Part shown: in pieces, positions 7,269 to 13,878 of the stretch
Layout: every line of letters starts with the position of its first letter
Numbering within the stretch: the first letter of the stretch is position 1
Source of the DNA: JAOUEA01 sp039933515
GTDB lineage: Bacteria; Actinomycetota; UBA4738; HRBIN12
Length of the DNA: 18,041 bases
NCBI GenBank assembly: GCA_039933515.1
Contig: JBDTNY010000039.1
Location: 1 to 18,041, forward strand
Reading direction: 5' to 3'
Program-made: the position numbers and the translations under genes
The notes under the pieces: generated by a model
What the model saw: the letters and a program-made list of their open reading frames with translations, nothing else
The model's database searches: none
Told to the model about the DNA's origin: nothing

Positions 7269-7598
7269 TCAGATGCTGGGCTCCGGAGGCGGCGAGAGCA
7301 CCATCAGCACGACCCCGGGCTCGTCGGAGGCGTTGCGGATCGTGAGCTCGATACCGGCCTCGACCAGGACCGTCTCCCACTGGCCCATGCGGGCGCGGGT
7401 CTTGCCCACCTGCACGGCGATCTCGCCCGCGAGCACGGTGAGGATCGCATCGGCCGCCGGATCGGTGAGCGGCCCCAGGCCCTGGGCGTCCTGCAGGCAC
7501 ACGATCTCGGACCACAGGCGCTCGGTCTCGAAGAGGGTTTCGTGGCGGGCGGCATCGTCTGAGAACCACACGAGATCGCGGATGTCCTTCGGCTTCAT
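7269..7598 (-). CDS. Small cupin-domain protein
   Basis: A 109-aa single-domain cupin. The beta-barrel pattern is seen in LTDPAADAILTVLAGEIAVQ (about 44-63), with a short Gly turn, and ends with VVLMVLSPP. The usual His-rich metal motif (HxH...E) is not evident, so it may bind metal weakly or not at all. Its function is unknown. The ATG at 7598 is supported by TACCCT 6 nt upstream (leaderless) and there is no Shine-Dalgarno. It is divergent from pepA, and 2 bp separate its stop from that of the permease gene. I see no sequence evidence tying it to thiamine or to the aminopeptidase. Confidence 0.75.
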   Translation of the reverse strand: MKPKDIRDLVWFSDDAARHETLFETERLWSEIVCLQDAQGLGPLTDPAADAILTVLAGEIAVQVGKTRARMGQWETVLVEAGIELTIRNASDEPGVVLMVLSPPPEPSI

Positions 7599-7604
7599 GG
7601 GACC

Positions 7605-7610
7605 AGGGTA
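7605..7610 (-). promoter_or_regulatory. -10 element (TACCCT) of the cupin gene, leaderless
   Basis: On the minus strand TACCCT is followed by 6 nt and the ATG at 7598. It overlaps the left arm of a 7-bp inverted repeat, GTAGCGG (7608-7614) / CCGCTAC (7642-7648), whose right arm abuts the pepA -10. Confidence 0.5.
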
Positions 7611-7648
7611 GCGGCCTTGCCCCGGCGTCAGTTGCGCCCTTCCGCTAC

Positions 7649-7654
7649 TAGACT
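7649..7654 (+). promoter_or_regulatory. -10 element (TAGACT) of pepA
   Basis: TAGACT is followed by a leader of about 27 nt containing AAGGAG (7677-7682), which is 5 nt before the GTG at 7688. Unlike its neighbours this gene therefore has a conventional leader and ribosome site. The identical hexamer serves mrp on the other strand at 16054-16059. Confidence 0.45.
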
Positions 7655-7687
7655 GCCGCCTCGACGCCCATCGCCCAAGGAGCCGAC

Positions 7688-9187
7688 GTGACCACGTTCT
7701 CGTACGCCAGCGATGCCGCCGCCGCCGTCAAGGCGGGGCTGCTGATCGTCCCCGTCTTCGAGGGGCCACAGCCGGGTCCCGGCGTGAGGGAGGTCGGCCT
7801 GGCGGAGACCTACGTCGCCGCCAAGCTGAAGGGCAAGCGCGGACAGGACCTGCTCGTGACGAAACGCCGCGGCGACCGGTTCGCCGCCGACGCCGTGCTG
7901 CTGGTGGGCGTGGGGAAGAAGGCCGACTTCACCGTGGCGGCCGCCCGCCGCGTCCTCGGCCGCGTGGCCGGGTCCGCGCGCCGATTCGGCTCGGTCGCCA
8001 CGACCGTGCCCCAGGCGTTCGGCGCCCGCCAGGCCGCCGACGCCGTTGGCGCGGCCGACGAGGCGCTCGCGCTCGGCGCCTACCGGTTCGACCGCTACAA
8101 GTCCGACAAGGGCGACGGCCACGTGCTTCGCCGCGTGGTCGTGCTCGGCAGCGGCCGGTGGGACGCCGCCCCGATGAAGGCGGCGGTGAAGGAGGCCGCG
8201 ATCGTGACCGACGCGGTGAACTGGGCGCGCGACCTCGTGAACACTCCGGCCGGCGACATGCCACCCGCGCAGATCGCGCGCGAGGCGCAGGCCATGGCGA
8301 GATCGGTCGGCCTGACGTGCAAGGTGTGGACCGAGGCCGCGCTGCGAGCCGGCGGCTTCGGGGGCATCCTGGGCGTGGGCCAGGGCAGCGTGAACCCGCC
8401 TCGCATGATCGAGCTCAGCTACACCGGCGCCGGTCGCGCCACCCCGATCGCGCTCACCGGCAAGGGCATCGCGTTCGACTCGGGCGGCCTCTCGATCAAG
8501 GACGCCAAGGGCATGGAGACGATGAAGGACGACATGGGCGGCGCCGCGTCGATCCTGGCCACGATGAAGGTGCTCGCGCAGCTCAAGCCGAAGATCAACG
8601 TGATCGCGGCGATCCCGTGCAGCGAGAACATGCCCAGCGGGTCGGCGCAGAAGCCCGGCGACGTGATCACCCACCGCGGCGGCACGACCTCCGAGGTGCT
8701 GAACACCGACGCCGAGGGACGCCTCGTGCTTGCCGACGCGCTCGCCTATCTCGCCGAGAAGAAGCCGTCGCTGATCATCGACACCGCGACCCTCACCGGC
8801 GCGTGCATGGTCGCGCTGGGCGCATCGATCACGGGCGCGATGGGCAACGACCGTGCGTTGATGAAGTGGGTGATCGACGCCGCCGACGCCGTCGGCGAGC
8901 CCACGTGGGAGCTGCCGCTCCACGACGACTACCGCGCGCTGATCGACTCGCCGGTCGCCGACATCAAGAACATCGGCGACCGCTACGGCGGCGCGATCAC
9001 TGCGGCGTGGTTCCTCGCCGAGTTCGTGGGAGACACACCGTGGGTGCACATGGACATCGCCGGGCCGGCGTTCGCGGAACGCGCGACCGACCTCGGCCCG
9101 CGCGGCGGGACGGGCGTACCGGTGCGCACCCTCGTCCGGTTCGTGCAGGACCGCGCGGCGGCGGCGGCCGCCGCCGCGAAGAAGTAG
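7688..9187 (+). CDS. pepA: Leucyl aminopeptidase (M17 family)
   Basis: A 499-aa cytosolic M17 aminopeptidase that removes N-terminal residues from peptides using two metal ions and normally forms hexamers. The N-terminal macro-like domain spans about 1-160 and the catalytic domain about 170-485. Metal ligands are visible by comparison with E. coli PepA: Lys259 and Asp264 (TGKGIAFDSGG), Asp282 (DDMGGAA), and Asp341/Glu343 in the signature NTDAEGRL. Catalytic Lys271 and Arg345 are present. The GTG start has a good AAGGAG 5 nt upstream. The C-terminus ends in an alanine-rich tail and two lysines. A PIG-L deacetylase gene begins 4 nt after the stop, so the two are probably co-transcribed. Confidence 0.95.
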   Translation: MTTFSYASDAAAAVKAGLLIVPVFEGPQPGPGVREVGLAETYVAAKLKGKRGQDLLVTKRRGDRFAADAVLLVGVGKKADFTVAAARRVLGRVAGSARRFGSVATTVPQAFGARQAADAVGAADEALALGAYRFDRYKSDKGDGHVLRRVVVLGSGRWDAAPMKAAVKEAAIVTDAVNWARDLVNTPAGDMPPAQIAREAQAMARSVGLTCKVWTEAALRAGGFGGILGVGQGSVNPPRMIELSYTGAGRATPIALTGKGIAFDSGGLSIKDAKGMETMKDDMGGAASILATMKVLAQLKPKINVIAAIPCSENMPSGSAQKPGDVITHRGGTTSEVLNTDAEGRLVLADALAYLAEKKPSLIIDTATLTGACMVALGASITGAMGNDRALMKWVIDAADAVGEPTWELPLHDDYRALIDSPVADIKNIGDRYGGAITAAWFLAEFVGDTPWVHMDIAGPAFAERATDLGPRGGTGVPVRTLVRFVQDRAAAAAAAAKK

Positions 9188-9191
9188 TGCC

Positions 9192-9932
9192 GTGACCGAG
9201 GACGCCCCGGCCACCGAGGAGGCGAAGGCGCCGCCCACGGGGCCGGTGCTCGGCGTGTACGCCCACCCCGATGACGCCGAGATCTCGGCCGGGGGCCTGC
9301 TCGCGAAATGGGCCGCGACCGGTCGCGAGGTCCACCTGATCGTGCTCACGAACGGCGACCGCGGGTCGAGCGACCCCGCGCGCGATCGCGCCGAGCTCGC
9401 CGCCACCCGCGCTGCCGAGACCCAGGCCGCCGGCCGCGTGATGGGCCTCGCGAGCGTGCGGATCCTCGATGTGCACGATGGCGAGCTGCAGAACGACGGC
9501 GCCGTGCGTGAGGCCGTGGTGCGCCGGATCCGAGAAGTGCGTGCCGAGACCGTGCTGAGCGTCGACCCCACCGCGGTTTTCTTCGAGAACCGTTACTACA
9601 ACCACAGCGACCATCGCACCGCCGGCTTCGTCGCGCTCGACTCCGCCTTCCCGGGGTCGGGGAATCCGCACTTCCACTCCGAGCATCTGGGCGAAGGCCT
9701 CGAGGTGCAGGAGGTGACGGATCTTTGGCTCGGGTGGACGAACGAGCCGAACCACGTCGAGAACGTGACCGGCCACTTCGCCACGAAGGTCGCCGCGCTC
9801 GCCGAGCACGCGAGCCAGCTCGCCGAGGGCATCCGGTTCTTCGAGCAGTTCCTCGAGAAGGACGCGGTCGAGTGCGGCGCGAAGATCGGCGTCACGCACG
9901 CCGAGGAGTTCCGCGTGCTCGATCTGCGTTAG
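9192..9932 (+). CDS. PIG-L/LmbE-family zinc deacetylase
   Basis: A 246-aa member of the PIG-L family, which removes acetyl groups from N-acetylglucosamine-type substrates with Zn2+. Zinc-site motifs are AHPDD (His25, Asp27, Asp28) and NHSDH (His138, Asp140, His141). In actinobacteria this family includes MshB and Mca of mycothiol metabolism. This protein is shorter than typical MshB, and no other mycothiol gene is in the window, so I do not assign that role. The GTG at 9192 is 4 nt downstream of the pepA stop without a strong Shine-Dalgarno, which suggests translational coupling. The first 17 residues (Glu/Ala/Pro-rich) are outside the domain. Confidence 0.88.
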   Translation: MTEDAPATEEAKAPPTGPVLGVYAHPDDAEISAGGLLAKWAATGREVHLIVLTNGDRGSSDPARDRAELAATRAAETQAAGRVMGLASVRILDVHDGELQNDGAVREAVVRRIREVRAETVLSVDPTAVFFENRYYNHSDHRTAGFVALDSAFPGSGNPHFHSEHLGEGLEVQEVTDLWLGWTNEPNHVENVTGHFATKVAALAEHASQLAEGIRFFEQFLEKDAVECGAKIGVTHAEEFRVLDLR

Positions 9933-9949
9933 CCGCCCGATCCCGTCGG

Positions 9950-10741
9950 CTACTCCTTGACGGCGACCGCGGTCCAGACGTCGCGGAAATCGTTCAGCGG
10001 GTCGGCGAACTCCGCCGCGAACGAGGCCCGCACGCGGTCGGTGAACGAGGTCCACCCCGACTCGCCGAGCATCTTGCGGACGAACCGGCCGGTGGCCCAG
10101 GTCTCGAGTCCATCGATGTACTCGGCCTGTGTGTAGGTCCACCGGTATTTGTGCTGCTCGGTGCGCACCTGCCGGAACCCCGCGTCGAGCAGCACCTCCT
10201 CGATCGCCCCTCGCTTACGGAACTTGTCGTGCCACGGTGCGGCCTCGGCGTAGGCGGGGGCAAGCATCTCGCGGGGGACGACCCCTTCGATCAGCGTGCG
10301 GAAGGCCTGTTGGTAGGCGTCGGGACCGTCGGACCACGAGGTGTACGCGACCTTGCCGCCCGGACGGAGCACCCGGGCCGCTTCGAACAACGCGGTCTGG
10401 TACTTCGTGAAGTGCGCGAGCACGAAGTTGCCGATGACGATGTCGAAGCTGCCCTTGCGGACTGGGAGGTCGATCGCGGTGCCGGCGGCGAGCCGAAGCT
10501 CGGGCCGCACACGGTGGCCGACCTGCAGCATGCCGATCGACTCGTCGATCCCGATCACCGTGGCGCCGGCGCGCGCGGCGGCCTCAGCCGCCACCCCGGT
10601 GCCGGTACCGATGTCCAGCACGCGGTCGCCCGTGCCCACCCCGGCCGCCGCCACGAGATCGCGGGCGGGCTCGGCGAAGCGCGAGGCATGCACCCGCTCG
10701 TAGGTGTCGGCCACGCTGTCGTACGAGCGCCAATCGTCCAT
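9950..10741 (-). CDS. Class I SAM-dependent methyltransferase
   Basis: A 263-aa Rossmann-fold methyltransferase. Motif I is VLDIGTGTG (41-49), followed by the acidic strand end VIGIDES (about 57-63), then motif IV FDIVIGNFVLAHF and post-motif VLRPGGKVAYTSW. The C-terminal 100 residues carry an aromatic-rich region (KYRWTYTQAEYIDGLETW) probably forming the substrate pocket. It resembles UbiE/Methyltransf_11-type enzymes, but the substrate cannot be read from sequence. The ATG at 10741 has TACCCT 7 nt upstream and no Shine-Dalgarno, so it is leaderless. The promoter lies in a perfect palindrome shared with the divergent membrane-protein operon. Confidence 0.87.
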   Translation of the reverse strand: MDDWRSYDSVADTYERVHASRFAEPARDLVAAAGVGTGDRVLDIGTGTGVAAEAAARAGATVIGIDESIGMLQVGHRVRPELRLAAGTAIDLPVRKGSFDIVIGNFVLAHFTKYQTALFEAARVLRPGGKVAYTSWSDGPDAYQQAFRTLIEGVVPREMLAPAYAEAAPWHDKFRKRGAIEEVLLDAGFRQVRTEQHKYRWTYTQAEYIDGLETWATGRFVRKMLGESGWTSFTDRVRASFAAEFADPLNDFRDVWTAVAVKE

Positions 10742-10748
10742 GCCGCAA

Positions 10749-10765
10749 AGGGTACCGGGTACCCT
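10749..10765. promoter_or_regulatory. Palindromic divergent promoter (TACCCT on both strands)
   Basis: AGGGTACC-G-GGTACCCT is a perfect inverted repeat with 8-bp arms and one central base. Each arm holds a TACCCT -10: the left one (minus strand) is 7 nt from the methyltransferase ATG, and the right one (10760-10765) is 9 nt from a six-codon ORF at 10775. The two promoters overlap so closely that polymerase probably cannot occupy both at once. Confidence 0.5.
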
Positions 10766-10774
10766 GTCGCCCGT

Positions 10775-10795
10775 ATGCGTGGGGGACGGTCGTGA
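10775..10795 (+). CDS. Six-codon mini-ORF (MRGGRS) ahead of the membrane-protein operon
   Basis: ATG at 10775 reads M-R-G-G-R-S-stop, and its TGA (10793-10795) overlaps the GTG start of the next gene (10792) as GTGA. It lies 9 nt after the TACCCT -10, so it would be the first start codon in the mRNA. It may be a leader peptide or a coupling device that loads ribosomes for the downstream GTG. GGGGGA (10781-10786) inside it can also serve as Shine-Dalgarno for 10792. Translation is unproven. Confidence 0.35.
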   Translation: MRGGRS

Positions 10796-11571
10796 AGGGT
10801 GCCGCGGGCACGATGGCGCTGGTGCTCGCCCAGACGGTGGCGGGTGGCTTGGCGTTCCTCTGGTGCACCCCGCTGTGGCGCGAGGTCAAGCGGGGGTTCT
10901 TCAAGCTGAACGGTGCGATCTTCCTGGCGCTCACGTTCGCGACCTGGTGGTCGACGAAGTCGGGCCTGATCGAGGGCGACGCGGCGGGGGAGTGGGCCGT
11001 GAAGCTCGCGCTCGCGGCGCTCGTGGTGACCGGGCTCTGGACCGTGCTGTTGTTCGCGCGCCAGGAGCTCGCCGGGCGCGTGCTCGGGTTCGTGGGCGTG
11101 GCGCTCGCGATCGCGATCCTCGTGCCGATGGCGATCGCGGGCCGGCAGGCGTTCGCGCTCGGGCTCGTCCAGCTGCTCGCGGGGTCCGCGTTCCTGGGCT
11201 CGGTGCTCGACGGCCTGAACCTGGGCCACTGGTACCTCACCGACCGCGGGCTCTCGCGCGGTCCGATCGACCGCATCACGGCGATCATGCTCGTGTCGGT
11301 CGTGCTGGAGGCGGCGGCGGTGATCTCGGGCGGATTCGAGGGCACGAGCTCGTCGCAGGCCGTGAACCCGCTGCTCACATCGGGGGCGCTCGCACCGTGG
11401 ATCGCGCTCGGCATGACGGGCACGACCGCCCTGATCGCGGTGCTCACGCGCGCGGCGCTCAAGGGTGCCCGCGCATCGGCCGTGCAGTCGGCCACCGGCT
11501 TCTACTACCTCGCCGTCGTCACCGCGTTCACGGCCGAGCTCGCCGTGAAGACCCGGTTCCTGCCGAGCTGA
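10792..11571 (+). CDS. Polytopic membrane protein of unknown function
   Basis: A 259-aa protein with about eight predicted membrane segments (roughly 8-25, 41-55, 69-88, 97-115, 122-138, 163-180, 200-220, 232-252). I do not recognise the family. A notable conserved-looking patch is LNLGHWYLTD (142-151), a histidine at a membrane edge that might bind a metal or haem, but this is speculation. GTG at 10792 is preceded by GGGGGA with 5 nt spacing. It is the first full gene of a tight run with the CPBP-like gene (3-nt gap), the split-barrel gene and the SRPBCC gene. The final residues KTRFLPS are cytoplasmic or periplasmic depending on topology. Confidence 0.75.
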   Translation: MKGAAGTMALVLAQTVAGGLAFLWCTPLWREVKRGFFKLNGAIFLALTFATWWSTKSGLIEGDAAGEWAVKLALAALVVTGLWTVLLFARQELAGRVLGFVGVALAIAILVPMAIAGRQAFALGLVQLLAGSAFLGSVLDGLNLGHWYLTDRGLSRGPIDRITAIMLVSVVLEAAAVISGGFEGTSSSQAVNPLLTSGALAPWIALGMTGTTALIAVLTRAALKGARASAVQSATGFYYLAVVTAFTAELAVKTRFLPS

Positions 11572-11574
11572 GGG

Positions 11575-12204
11575 ATGCGCGCCGCCGTGATCGTCGCCGG
11601 CACGATCGCTGAGATCGTGGGTTGGTGGGTCGTCTCCCGGCGGGGGCGCGACGTCTGGCGCGTGATGCCCTGGGTGCTCGGGTCCATGGGGATCGCGGCC
11701 GTCCTGGTCGCGCCGGTGACCTGGTCGGGCGACGACCTCGCGCCGGCCCGGGCGCTCGCGGTCGGGGTCTCCTGCGGCCTGGGGCTCTATCTGGGGACGC
11801 GGGTGTTCGTCTGGCTCGCCAGCCGGTGGTCGCCGTTCCGTCGCGATGTCGTCGAGAAGTACCGGGAGGCGGGATCGGTCGCGCTCGCCACCTCGATGGT
11901 GCTCTCCCTTGTGGTCATGGTGCCGTCTGAGGAACTGTTCTGGCGCGGGTTGGTCCAGGGCGAGCTCGCCGCGGCCGCGACTGCCGGTGTGGCGGCCGGC
12001 GCGACGTGGTTCGTGTACGTCGCCGAGAACGTCCAGAGCCGGAGCTTGCCGATCGTGGCGGCCGCGATCGTGGGCGGCGCCCTGTGGGGCGGTCTCGCCT
12101 GGTGGTCGGGCGGCGTGCTGGCGAGCCTCGGCAGCCATATCCTGTGGACCGGACTGATGCTCCTGCTCCCACCGGGGGCGGGACGGAAGGTGAGTCGGGC
12201 ATGA
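11575..12204 (+). CDS. CPBP-like intramembrane metalloprotease homologue
   Basis: A 209-aa membrane protein with about six hydrophobic segments and the CPBP/Abi signature EELFWR (119-124, the EExxxR motif), plus a C-terminal GSHILWT (His188). In the second motif, normally FxxxH, the sequence reads YVAEN (148-152), so the usual histidine is replaced by Asn. The third motif HxxxN reads H-I-L-W-T. Metal binding may thus be altered or lost. Family members process prenylated or other membrane substrates or act as immunity and scaffold proteins. Its substrate is unknown. The ATG at 11575 is 3 nt after the preceding stop, with GAGGG overlapping that stop. Its TGA overlaps the next ATG (ATGA at 12201). 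Confidence 0.75.
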   Translation: MRAAVIVAGTIAEIVGWWVVSRRGRDVWRVMPWVLGSMGIAAVLVAPVTWSGDDLAPARALAVGVSCGLGLYLGTRVFVWLASRWSPFRRDVVEKYREAGSVALATSMVLSLVVMVPSEELFWRGLVQGELAAAATAGVAAGATWFVYVAENVQSRSLPIVAAAIVGGALWGGLAWWSGGVLASLGSHILWTGLMLLLPPGAGRKVSRA

Positions 12205-13148
12205 GCTTCCTGTCGACGGCGGTGCAGCAGGTTCTCGAGGAGGGGCCGTTCTGCGCGGTGGCCGCCGCGACCCCCAAAGGCCCGCACCTCACGCCGCTCG
12301 TGTTCGCGTACTCGAGCGGCCGGATCTGGCTCACCACCTCGCGCGGCTCGGTGAAGACCCGCGCCTGGAAGGTCGACCCCGCGGTCTCGGGCCTGATCCG
12401 CCACGGGGAACTCGCCGTCACGTTCACGGGCACCGTGAAGACCTACGACGCGCTCGATCGAGGATCCTGGGGGGCGGCCGTGACCGGCGCCACGTCGATC
12501 GCGCGGGCCATGGGTGGGTTCTCCAAGAAGAACGCCCGCTTCTTCGCCGGGTACGCATGGGATGCCCGCCAGGTGCCGCTCGCCTGGACGCCGCCCGGCC
12601 GTGTCTTCGTGGGCATCGACCTCGAGCGCACGGCGCTCCTCGATGATGAAGGGGTGCAGGAGGGCCGGGGCCGGTGGGGCGGCGAGGCCGGTTCCCGCGG
12701 CTCCTTCCGACGCACGAAGAAGGGCCCCGACCCGCTCGCAGGGCTGCCCGACGAGATCAGGGCCGCCCTGGGGGATTCGGGTGAGGCCTCGCTCGCGATC
12801 TCGGGCGCCCGCGGCCCGGTCGTGGTGCCGGCGCGCTGGCTCGCCGACGAGCACTCGCTCTATGCCGCCCTGCCGGCCGAGTCGCTCGCGCTCGCGGGCG
12901 CGGCGGCCGACGCGCCGGTCGCGCTCACGATCGACAAGGCCTCGGAGTGGCGTGCGCGCGACATGGTGGGCGCCATGATCCAGGGCACCGGCGCAAGCTT
13001 CGTCCCGGGCGAGGTCGGCTCGGGCGCCAAGACGGCGCGCACGCTCGCGGCCTCGGTGCATCCCGCGGCCGACGCGCTGATCCGCATCACCCCTTCGCGG
13101 CTGGTCTGGTGGCAGGGATGGTCGAGTGGGAGCGCGAACGTCACGTGA
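12201..13148 (+). CDS. Tandem flavin split-barrel (PNPOx-like) protein
   Basis: A 315-aa cytoplasmic protein that appears to contain two pyridoxamine-phosphate-oxidase-like split barrels. The first (about 5-145) begins FCAVAAATPKGPHLTPLVFAY and ends WTPPGRVFVGIDL. The second (about 194-305) begins ASLAISGARGPVVVPARWLA and ends IRITPSRLVWWQGW. Between them is a Gly/Arg-rich linker (about 150-178). Such barrels bind FMN, F420 or haem, and the cofactor cannot be decided here. The start at 12201 (ATGA overlap with the CPBP-like gene) is preceded by GGAAGG about 10 nt away. The frame extends upstream only as shadow sequence. It ends in a GTGA overlap with the SRPBCC gene, so the two are translationally coupled. 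Confidence 0.8.
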   Translation: MSFLSTAVQQVLEEGPFCAVAAATPKGPHLTPLVFAYSSGRIWLTTSRGSVKTRAWKVDPAVSGLIRHGELAVTFTGTVKTYDALDRGSWGAAVTGATSIARAMGGFSKKNARFFAGYAWDARQVPLAWTPPGRVFVGIDLERTALLDDEGVQEGRGRWGGEAGSRGSFRRTKKGPDPLAGLPDEIRAALGDSGEASLAISGARGPVVVPARWLADEHSLYAALPAESLALAGAAADAPVALTIDKASEWRARDMVGAMIQGTGASFVPGEVGSGAKTARTLAASVHPAADALIRITPSRLVWWQGWSSGSANVT

Positions 13149-13597
13149 CGATCGTCGAGTTCTCGGTCGAGGTCGACGCGCCGGCCGAGGCGGTGTGGGC
13201 CGTGGCGAGCGACGTGTCGAACCTGCCGCAGTGGGACAAGCACGTGGTCCGCGTGCGCCCGCCGGTCGGCGGGATGCATGAGGGGGCGCGCTACGAGGTC
13301 GACATGGGGTTCATGGCGGTGCAGACCACCGTCCGGGCCACGGTCGTGGAATGGGACCCCCCGTGGCGCTCGCGGATCCGGCTCGAGGGCCTGCTCGAGG
13401 CGATGATCACGACGTCGGTGGCTGCGCTGAACGACCGCAGCGTGCTCCGCCACGAGATCGAGTACCGCTTCCGGGGCCCGCTCGGTCGCTTCGGGGCGTC
13501 GAGCCTGAACGCGCTCGGCGGGGCGCCGATGGCGCTCAAGCACGGCGTGCTGGCCCAGAAGCGTCAGATCGAAGCGGCCGCGGCGACCGGCCGCTAG
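13145..13597 (+). CDS. SRPBCC-fold (polyketide cyclase-like) protein
   Basis: A 150-aa helix-grip protein. The first strand and helix are VEFSVEVDAPAEAVWAVASD and the WD turn is NLPQWDKHV. The central WDPPWRSRI segment matches the WDPPRRLDI of the other SRPBCC gene at 3571. The C-terminal helix runs about 115-145. The ligand is unknown. I take the GTG at 13145, whose GTGA overlaps the previous stop. An in-frame ATG at 13118 would add nine residues. It is the last gene of the coupled run from 10792. Its TAG shares a CTAG palindrome with the stop of the convergent LapA-like gene. Confidence 0.82.
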   Translation: MTIVEFSVEVDAPAEAVWAVASDVSNLPQWDKHVVRVRPPVGGMHEGARYEVDMGFMAVQTTVRATVVEWDPPWRSRIRLEGLLEAMITTSVAALNDRSVLRHEIEYRFRGPLGRFGASSLNALGGAPMALKHGVLAQKRQIEAAAATGR

Positions 13598-13836
13598 TCC
13601 GCGCCGGGGCGCCGGGTCCTGCCCAGCAGCCACCCGGCCGCGAACCCGAGCACGCCGGCGACCACGATGACGGTCCACACCCGGGCGTTGACGTCCCAGA
13701 GCAAGAAGTCGACGTTGGCGCGGTCCCGGTTCTGCAGCACGAAGATCACGAGCAGGACGAGCAGAACGCCCGCCGCGATCAGCTTGCCGCTCGGTCCTTC
13801 CCGCCGGTACTCCCCTGGGGTGCGCTCGTCGTCCAC
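13594..13836 (-). CDS. LapA-domain (DUF1049) small membrane protein
   Basis: An 80-aa protein with two membrane helices (about 18-36 and 52-72). The LapA-domain pattern is present: IFVLQNRDRANVDFLLWDV between the helices and a Gly-rich second helix GVLGFAAGWLLG. The C-terminus is basic (RTRRPGAD). In E. coli, LapA (YciS) is an inner-membrane partner of LapB in LPS assembly. Homologues are widespread in actinobacteria, which lack LPS, so the role here is unknown. The GTG at 13836 is chosen because GGAGGA lies a few bases upstream and the longer frame lacks family similarity. It is divergent from the PAP2 gene and shares a CTAG stop overlap with the SRPBCC gene. Confidence 0.82.
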   Translation of the reverse strand: MDDERTPGEYRREGPSGKLIAAGVLLVLLVIFVLQNRDRANVDFLLWDVNARVWTVIVVAGVLGFAAGWLLGRTRRPGAD

Positions 13837-13866
13837 CTCGGCTCCTCCCGTGTGACGGTCGGGCGC

Positions 13867-13872
13867 GATTCT
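13867..13872 (+). promoter_or_regulatory. Possible -10 (GATTCT) of the PAP2 gene
   Basis: GATTCT ends 6 nt before the second of two consecutive ATG codons (13876, 13879). The spacing matches the other leaderless promoters here and favours 13879 as the start. It is a weaker match than the TAnnnT elements. Confidence 0.3.
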
Positions 13873-13878
13873 CGCATG

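Noticed and set aside
7628..9571. A 647-codon minus-strand frame antisense to pepA and the PIG-L gene
   Set aside because: Composition is that of a shadow frame, and both plus-strand genes carry full catalytic motifs.
9192..9932. Assigning the PIG-L gene as mshB or mca
   Set aside because: The family motifs fit, but the length is short and no other mycothiol gene is nearby, so the specific substrate is not supported.
11575..12204. CPBP-like gene as evidence of a bacteriocin-immunity or phage-defence island
   Set aside because: No bacteriocin, nuclease, toxin or mobile-element gene is near. CPBP proteins are common housekeeping membrane proteins.
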